This document shows, piece after piece, positions 56,721 through 64,000 of a DNA stretch of 64,000 nucleotides. Both the position numbers and the translations under genes were made by a program. Every line of letters begins with the position of its first letter. Positions within the stretch are counted from its first letter, which is position 1. Source of the stretch: Punctularia strigosozonata HHB-11173 SS5 (Eukaryota > Basidiomycota > Agaricomycetes > Corticiales > Punctulariaceae); contig NW_006767433.1 in NCBI RefSeq assembly GCF_000264995.1, forward strand, positions 4,384,967-4,448,966, given 5' to 3'. Under the pieces are notes generated by a model that had not been told where the DNA came from, did not search any database, and was given only the letters and a program-made list of their open reading frames with translations.

Positions 56721-59581
56721 ATGTCGTTTTCGCGTCGGTACTCCGCTCTCCTTGACGATGGCTCCCAGCTTGACTCCGGCGACGGACATCGCGATCACGC
56801 TACCATCACCGCGCCAGTTTTCACTGGCGAAGCACTTGCTCTTGCCGGAGAGAGTACCTTCCCGCAACATGCACTGTACGGGCGTGTGCTCGCTCAGGAA
56901 GCAACAGGCTTTGCCCCGACCATCCAATTCTCGGAGGTGCTCGTGAATTCGAATGCACCATTCAGTGCTCTGGTGTGCGGTGTACAAGTAAGCTCTTGCG
57001 ATATCGCGATCACAGTTTGGGCCCCAACTGACACTTCCGTCTTGCTAGGGATCTGGGAAGAGTCACAGCACTAGCGTGTTGCTCGAGAGTTGCCTGATAA
57101 AAGATGACCGTGTAGGAACCTTACCAGCACCCCTAAGCGGACTAGTGTATATTTGATATATCTGTCTTTGCCCGCTATCAGCTAAAAATCTTCGCAGATT
57201 CCACTTTGACACAGCTGCTGGCGGGGGTGTCGTGCAACCGTGCGAGGCAGCATACCTTGCGTCATTGGATCCATATCGAGGCAAGAATGCTGTACCGCCC
57301 AGGGTAACCGTTTTGGTCTTGTGAGTCTCAATCCCGATGGGTTCGATGCATTACTGAGGTAATACACTCCCAGGCCGAATTCGCTCAAGGCCATGAGGAA
57401 AGTCTATGCAGGACTACCCGGTGTTGACGTTCAACCGCTCCATTTCGCAGCACAAGATATAAGTGCGGAGCGCCTTCTTTGCATGATGAAGGTAGACGGT
57501 GATACGCGTGAGTTTTGTGTCTGCCCTTCAGGGTTCGAGAGAGGGTTCTGAGGCCTCAAGCATAGAAATGCCTCTCTATATGGAATTCGTCATGGCTTAC
57601 CTCCGATCAATGGACGAATTTTCCTACAACGACTTTCGTTGTGCTTTGCAGGAGCAGAGATTCAACCCTGGCCAGAAGGCCATGCTAAATTTGCGTTTGA
57701 GTCTGCTTGATGCGTGCTTGGAGGGGGGAACGGGCGCGAACCGCATCTCCACGCACTTCGGTCCGGGGAAATTAGTCATTATCGAGTAAGGATCACTCAC
57801 GGGCCGATGGCACAGGACGAGCCTCACGCACTCTGGCGCTTTTAGCCTATCGTCACCATTTATGGACGCTGCATCGGCCTGCGGGTTCTTTGACATGATC
57901 CTTGGACTTTTCATCGAGGCAGACGTACGAGCCTCCGGCAAGATTATTGGTAAGATACAAACACCACATATTCTATCGCCGTCACTGACTGCTGTCCATA
58001 CTCTGCAGTACTCGACGAGGCCCATAAAGTGAGCTGTCCTAATTCTCGTAAAGGCTCAAAATAAACAACCACGAGCCAGTATCTAACCGAACACGCATCA
58101 TCTTCCCGCCTAACGGAATCCCTCCTGTCCGTCATACGGCAGCAACGGCATCTGGCCACGCGTGTGGTGGTATCGACTCAAGAGCCTACGGTTGTGCCCA
58201 GCAAATTCCTGGACCTATGTTCTTTCATCATCGCTCACAGATTCTCGTCACCTACGTGGCTGACGCATCTGCTGAAGCATGTCGCGGCCGGAGCGAGCAA
58301 TGGGGATGGGTGGTTCTCGAAGGTAAGGATGTTTTGTTACTCGAACACTGGAGCAAGTTGTCTGATAAACTGGACGTGAAGATTGTTTCCTTGAGAACGG
58401 GTGAAGCACTGCTGTTCGCTCCGTCGGGGCTCAGTGTTCGTGAGATCCCGACCGGAACGATGGACGGGGTCGATCAAGCGATCAGCGTGTCCAGGAAGAC
58501 TGCGCCGCTTGGGCCAGGTTATCTGCACGTGAGGTCTCGTCTACGCATCACTCGTGACGGCGGGCATTCCATGCTAGCTGTCCGTGATCCGGTGCTAAAC
58601 ACCCGGATCGGACCTGTCGCGTCGAGGACGGAATCTTCCTCTGCATCGAACATTCCGAATGCGATACAAAGTTCCATCCGCACATCGCATGCTTGGAAAC
58701 GCGACGACGACGACGACAGTATTTCTCGCTCATCACGGAACTCTTGGGAGAGCTGTCATTCGCGAACGATGAGCCCCTTCGCCGCGTCAGCATCTCCGAG
58801 CTCCTTGACTTCGTCCGAGTCTATCCAATGCGACGCGGGTTTTTTGCAGCAGCCGCAGGAAACCCTCTCCACTTCCTCTCTGCACACTCCCACCGGCGCT
58901 GTTTCCTGGACAGTCACCGCTCCCCAGAACAGCCGTTTTCTGAAGGGATCATCAACGACGCCCGAGGCGTCGGACATGAACACGGTACATGATTTCAGGC
59001 CGCTCATAGAGATCCTTACCCATTCACCGGAGAAGAAGGCCACCCACAGGATGTTGAAACAAAGGATCAGAATCTCATACCCAGGCACACTTTCCAAGAA
59101 GAAAAAGGGGTTCGCGAAGTATCTCGATGCGGCCGTGGCCTCTGGAATCGTTACTCAGGGTGGCTCAGGAGCAGAGTCTTGGGCGCAGTTGAAGGACGAT
59201 AGAGACTTGATCGACACTTGCAGTTCGTCGCCTTCGAAAGTACCCTCGACATCGACGTCGCGGGTGATAAGCGAATCCGTGCTCGCCATCTCGTCCAGCC
59301 CTTCGATGGACAGCAAAGCGACACCTGCGCACATCTCAGAGACTGTCGGAGGTTCTACGTCTCGTCCTCCCGTTCCTTCGGAATTCCAACCTCTTGTCAA
59401 CTTCCTCGCCGACAAGAGAAGCGAGCGTGTTTCTTTCACTGACATCGGGTTAGCATTGACGAAGATGCGTCCTAAGCCTTACCATGGAAAGCTCAAGAAA
59501 TATATCGAAAAGGCCGCAGACGCGGGCTTGTTGACGTGGGAATGGAACGGGTCGTATGGGTGGGCTCAGTTGCAAGATTGA
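56721..59581 (+). CDS. HerA-like P-loop ATPase, paralogue B (intact motifs) with C-terminal repeats
   Basis: Nine exons: 56721-56987, 57049-57146, 57198-57320, 57374-57507, 57566-57785, 57846-57949, 58009-58028, 58080-58322, 58382-59581; 802 residues, all phases agree. Start MSFSRRYSALLDDGSQLDSG. Walker A is CGVQGSGKSHSTS (Lys93). Walker B is KIIVLDEAHKYL (Asp318, Glu319) and sits in a 20-base exon. A sensor-like VVVSTQEPTVVPS follows at about 354. This order and the LDEAH...STQ pattern resemble HerA/FtsK-type ATPases. The core ends with VRSRLRITRDGGHSMLAV. After a Ser-rich linker come two modules: FRPLIEILTHSPEKKAT...SWAQLKD and FQPLVNFLADKRSERVS...GWAQLQD. They look like winged-helix/LOTUS-type folds, not verified. 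Substrate and role unknown. Confidence 0.82.
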
Positions 59582-59652
59582 TGCGCAATTTGTACTATGT
59601 TGATTTGCGGACTGTATGTAAGATGTAATCGCAACACTCAGCCTTCAGCTTG

Positions 59653-61135
59653 TTAGCGACCAACTCCGTCAGCGTCTATTCCGAACTTCTTCAACTTTTC
59701 GAAGTATTTCTGTACGCGGCTGGCGACCTGTCGAGGAGTTCGCCTGCCGTTCATCGCTCGAGAAATTTTCTGCCACCTACGAAAGACGTCAGCAAAGCAG
59801 ACGGTCCGAAAGAAACGAGGCAGTCGTACCTATTCTTCTCGCCAGCGGGGATTTCCTCGAGCAGGCGTTCGAGCTCGTGCTGTTCTTCAACACTCCAAGC
59901 TTGCTTGTACGTCTCGGGCTTTGGTTTCCCCGGCTTTTCTGTCTTGTTGTTGGTCTTAAATTTACCTTTTGCCTTCGAGTTCGTCTGCGCCTCGCTTTCG
60001 GGGTCCTTCTGTGCTCCGTCCACGTCCGTATCCGCATCTTCCAAGACAGAGTCTGATTCTACCTTGACCTTCTGTTTCGTGGTCGTCGATGGCGGTTTGG
60101 GCTGCCCGCGTTTGAATGTCGTCGGGTAAGACGGGGGCTCGGCCTTCTTGGTCGGTCTACGAGTACGCGCCGCGGGCACTGGGACGGAGGGTGCGGTGAC
60201 CGCTTGAAGAGGAACAGTATCCGTACGCCCGTGCTGTCGCGCAGTGCCGACACTAGGCGTAGTTTCGTCAACCTGCATGGCGTCACCATCAGGCGCGCTT
60301 CCCCCCGTCGGATCAACGCCGTCCTTCGCGTCGATCCCGATGTCCACTTCCCCGCTCTCATCCTCGACGTCGCGACGGACGTAGACCCCACTCGGGCCAC
60401 GCGGGCGCAGGCCACCTCCAGAATGCTCGCCGAAGAGCCGGCGCTGCTTCAGCTCGCGGATCTTCTGGCGCTCGATCTCCTTGCGCAGGCGTTCGGCGGC
60501 TTCCGCCGGGTCTTCTTCCTCGTCGGACGAGGGAGGGGTGATGTGCAGCCCGGAGAGGACGGGATCGAGGAGGGCGGTGCGGGAGGATCGGACGAGAAGT
60601 TGGAGGGAGGACGGGCTGGATTGAGGAGCGGAGGGATTATTGAGTCGATTCGTTTCCTCCGCGTGCGCGGTCGCGACTGCTCGGACGGGGGCGAGGTCTA
60701 CGAGGCTGCATGAGAGACGCGACGATGGGATGCGAAACGAGTGACGTACCACGATTCTTGAACGCATCCCATCTGATGCCTTCAGGGACGGTTCCGATGC
60801 AGTCGGTGCGCGCGCTGAGGCGCATAGAGTCATCATGAGCCTGTGCGCATATAGTCAGGAACACAGCAGATGAAGAGAGCTGCACTGCGTACGCGTTGTG
60901 AGACAAGCTCGAGCGCGTCTGTTCCGGTGGATGACTGGATTTCGCGACGCAAGTTCTTGAGGGATTCTATGTCGGAGAGAGTCCTCTGGAGGAGCGCGGT
61001 TTGAGTTTGGATGTACGCCTCCAGGGCGTCCAAGCTGTCCGGTGATTCATTCAGCGTTCGGCAAGTCAGTCGATACGATAGCAGATAATCACGTCTGGGC
61101 GCGTTTATCTTCCATCGTCCCTGAGCAGACGACAT
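59653..61135 (-). CDS. SANT/Myb-domain protein, ZZZ3-like
   Basis: Start [20 protein letters not shown], then a coiled coil ([38 protein letters not shown]). After introns comes [18 protein letters not shown] and a charged central region ([20 protein letters not shown]). A Lys/Pro/Glu-rich stretch leads to a single SANT domain split by the last intron: [20 protein letters not shown] then [40 protein letters not shown]. The [13 protein letters not shown] end is typical of the ZZZ3 SANT domain, a histone-binding reader part of the ATAC coactivator in animals. No ZZ zinc finger is visible. A chromatin role is likely; the complex is unknown. Confidence 0.85.
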
Positions 61136-61765
61136 CGGTAGGCGCTGGTCGCGAGTCGCGAGCACAAAAGTCGGCTGAAATCCAACACCGCCACCTCCTG
61201 AACGGCAAAGTTACAGTATCTCAGACGATCTTACTGGAGCCCTCGCTGACTAAGGAGAGGAGTACGGATTGGTGGTTGAGATGCCTCGTGGGAAGGAACA
61301 CCGCCACTAGCGTAAGCTCGGAAGAAAGGCATCAGTCCGCCAGCCTTGCCTTCCTTCCGGATCGTAAGCCTCTTACCCGTCCGGGAGGTTTTCGTTGCCC
61401 AACCTACGCGGGCGGCCGCCCACAATGAGTGTCTGCTCCGCCTGACGCGCACTCAATTGCACGCAGGATAATGGCAGCGACTTGAATGGAACAGAGCGAT
61501 CTGATCATAACTCGATCTCCGCTTTGGTCAAATCACGTCGAACAGTCTCGGAAATTCGGGGCATCCATGACTCCGCAAGAAGCCTCTCCAGGGCCTCCCA
61601 CAAATCCTTCCGAGCGTGCACGGCTAGCAGCCGACCTGGACGCGCAAGCCGTTCCCGCCGTGGAATTGCGTTGGCAGACCGGCCATACTCTCACCGTAAC
61701 AATATAAATCACGACGGCCCGGACGTCATCTTCCTCGTACCCTCCTCCCTCCGTTGACTTTAACG
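61136..61765. promoter_or_regulatory. Divergent promoter region (SANT protein / DHA2 transporter)
   Basis: About 630 bases between divergent starts. No TATA box or gene recognised. Confidence 0.45.
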
Positions 61766-64000
61766 ATGTCTCCCTCCACTCAAGACGACGGACGTACACT
61801 CACCGAAACACAGTCGCATCATGATGACGCTTCCAAACACGCACCCGAGACCGCGCCCGGTCCCCAGAGCCAAACCCTCCTCCACGGCTCAAAGCTCGTG
61901 ATCGCCTGCCTCTCCCTCTTCGGCTGTATCTTCCTGGTTTCGCTAGACCAGCTCATCCTCAGTATGTACTCTTCCGGCTGCTTGCACATATCGCTGCTGA
62001 CGCGTTTGGTTCAGCAACTTCATCTCCCAAGATCGTCTCCGATTTCAACGCTCTCGATGACATAGGCTGGATCACCACCGCCTACTTTGTGTATGTTCAT
62101 CTACTGTGTTGCATTCAAATACACAAACTGATCTCTTCGATGCAGGGGCCAGGCCGCGTTCATGCTGATTTTCGGTAAAATCTTGGCGTTCGCGCCCACC
62201 AAGGCTGTCATCCTCGTCGCCATCTTCTTGTTCGAGGCAGGCTCTGCCATTTCCGGCGCGTCGCCCAACATGGACGTTCTCCTCTTCGGCCGCACGCTGC
62301 AAGGCGTTGGCGCTGCGGGCCTATTCACCGGTACCTTCGCCGCGATCGCCAACGTGAGTGTTTCATTTTTCCTTCGCCGCAAGTCCGATGCTGAGATATA
62401 ATTTGGTCGCCAGATTACGACCCTGCACCAACGGCCTCGTGTCATGGGCATGGCTGCGATGGTCTTTGCGCTCGCTTCAGTCATCGGTCCTTTGGTCGGT
62501 GGTGCCTTCGCGGACTCTAGCGCGACATGGCGATGGTGCTTCGTGAGCAGCCCCCTTCTTACAAGGTCCCGCTCAACCACTGACACGAAATCAATAGTAC
62601 ATCAACTTGCCTATTGGTGGCCTAGCCGCGTTCATCATCGTTATCATTATTCCGTACGCGCCTGCTGCACCGTCTCCCGACGGAAAATCCGGCTGGCGAC
62701 GTATTCCGGAAGTAGATTTCATCGGTGAGCTCTTTTTGTTGGCGTTGTCCCCGGGCGTGGTGCTCATTTGTGTCGTCTTAGGCTGTCTCTTGGTCATGGG
62801 CGCTACCGTGTGCTTCCTCGTGCCGCTCACCACCGGCGGCAACACCTTCGCTTGGGACAGCGCCGTTGTATGCACCCTTTTCCCGCTTTCCGCCGTCTTC
62901 TTCGTCGCGCTGCTGTTCTGGTGCCGATACCGCGGCGAGCGTGCTGTCCTCCCGTTGTTCTTGCTCCGCAACCGAAGCATGATCGGCGCTTCGGGTCACG
63001 CCTTCATGATCTGGGTACGTCTCCTATCTGCGAGATAAACAACACGGGATTCTGATGTTTTGATCCTGCAGGGTGGCATGATGATCTCCTCCGTGTTCCT
63101 TCCGTACTACCTTCAAGCCGTGAAGGGCGTTACCGCCACGCGATCCGCGATCGAGATGCTTCCATTCACCCTCGTCACCACATTCTCCGCTGCGTTCGCC
63201 GGCACGCTAATCTCGAAAACGGGCCACTTCTGGCCCTGGCTCGTCGCCTCTCCGGCTTTCGCTGCGATCGGATAGTGAGCTGACCGTTTCCCTAAGGCTT
63301 TGGCGCGTCCTTACCTCTTCTTGTAGCGGCTTGCTGTACACCCTGGACGTGGACTCGAGCATGTCGAAGGTTTACGGATTCCAGGTCATTACCGCTTTCG
63401 GCATCGGCGCGAGCATGCAGCAGAACATGTTGGTTCCGCAAGGTATGCAAGGCGCGCTTCTTCGTATTCTCGCCGTTCTGACGATAGCCTCACCCAGTCC
63501 TCTACCACGACTCACCGACCAACACCCGACTGGGCATCTCACTCGTGTCCTTCATTGCCTTCATCGGCCGTTCCGTCGCCATCTCCACCGCGTCTGCCGT
63601 CATGCTCAACGAGGTCAGTCCGGTTCACTCTCCGGCCACGGGTTTCATCGCTAACGCCTCATTGGCCAGGTTCGTAAAGAAGTCCCCAAGACGCTACCCA
63701 ACGCCCCCGCAGATATCCTGAAGTTGGTCGAGAGCAGCGTCGAGGCCGTGCGCACTTTACCCGGTGAATACAAGCAAGGCGCGATCATCGCGTACGCCCG
63801 CGCACTCCGCGTCGCGCTCGTCATCGGTGTTCCTTTCAGTACGTCCTTTCATTCCTGTTGGTGCTTCATGGACACCGTGCTGACCGGATCCTCATAGCTG
63901 CCTGCTCCATGCTCGCCGCGCTTTTGATCACCCGGCAAAAGATGGTCAAACCTGGTCCTCCAGCGGACGACGCGGAGGCCAAGGCTGCCGTCGCACCCGT
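61766..64000 (+). CDS. MFS transporter, DHA2 (14-helix) drug:H+ antiporter type, 3' end outside window
   Basis: Plasma-membrane exporter of toxic or secondary compounds. Start MSPSTQDDGRTLTETQSHHD. The first helix ends with the family motif FLVSLDQLIL; spliced exons give SSPKIVSDFNALDDIGWITT, AYFVGQAAFMLIFGKILAFA, FEAGSAISGASPNMDVLLFG, RTLQGVGAAGLF and the antiporter motif C GPLVGGAFADSSATWRW. Helices continue through YINLPIGGLAAFIIV, MWGG-type and FLPYYLQAVKGVTATRSAIE, to FGIGASMQQNMLVPQ and LVSFIAFIGRSVAISTASAV. Roughly ten short introns. The last visible exon is a charged C-terminal tail (KMVKPGPPADDAEAKAAVA), so only a little of the protein is missing. The substrate is unknown. Confidence 0.9.

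Noticed and set aside
1-64000. LTR elements, other virus-like copies, CRISPR arrays and transposases
   Set aside because: No terminal repeats, integrase, reverse transcriptase, transposase or spaced repeat array was recognised by eye.

Overview
The window looks like nuclear DNA of a mushroom-forming basidiomycete (Agaricomycete). Genes are dense and carry many 45-70 base introns with GT..AG ends. The protein families are also typical of that group: CAP64-like and GT69 capsule-type glycan genes, CFEM proteins, BTB proteins, an A-PCP-R reductase, a GH28 pectinase and a DHA2 transporter. About 26 protein genes and two tRNA genes can be supported. I recognised no CRISPR array, LTR element or other mobile element. 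Gene models were built by eye from splice signals and family motifs, so single exon edges may be off.

Layout. 1-4571: 3' part of an AMSH-type deubiquitinase, then complex I 75 kDa subunit. 5108-7441: endopolygalacturonase and a tRNA-Ala. 7603-12106: COP9 subunit CSN1 and a divergent JmjC/cupin protein. 12271-20180: two tandem BTB genes, a WW protein, a universal stress protein and a third BTB gene. 20448-27053: Nop53, a carnosine-methyltransferase-like enzyme and splicing factor ISY1. 27216-34624: an adenylation-carrier-reductase enzyme facing a UbiA prenyltransferase across a 1 kb shared promoter, which suggests a small aromatic natural-product locus. 35123-38734: a four-helix membrane protein, a second tRNA-Ala and a nitrilase-like protein. 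39060-42840: a divergent CAP64-like / GT69 mannosyltransferase pair. 44061-47623: two CFEM proteins flanking a membrane protein. 48254-59581: ribosomal proteins eL31 and eL34, interleaved with two large paralogous P-loop ATPases. 59653-64000: a ZZZ3-like SANT protein and a DHA2 transporter cut by the window end.

The most unusual item is the ATPase pair at 49978-54239 and 56721-59581. Both combine a HerA/FtsK-like P-loop core with C-terminal repeats of about 70 residues that look like small winged-helix or LOTUS-type modules. The two genes share intron positions almost exactly. The downstream copy has an intact Walker A (GSGKS) and Walker B (LDEAH). The upstream copy has lost both (GSGIS, LNKAH), yet its reading frame stays open over 1257 codons and it has gained repeats. 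This looks like an ATPase paired with a pseudo-ATPase paralogue, and I cannot assign a function to either.
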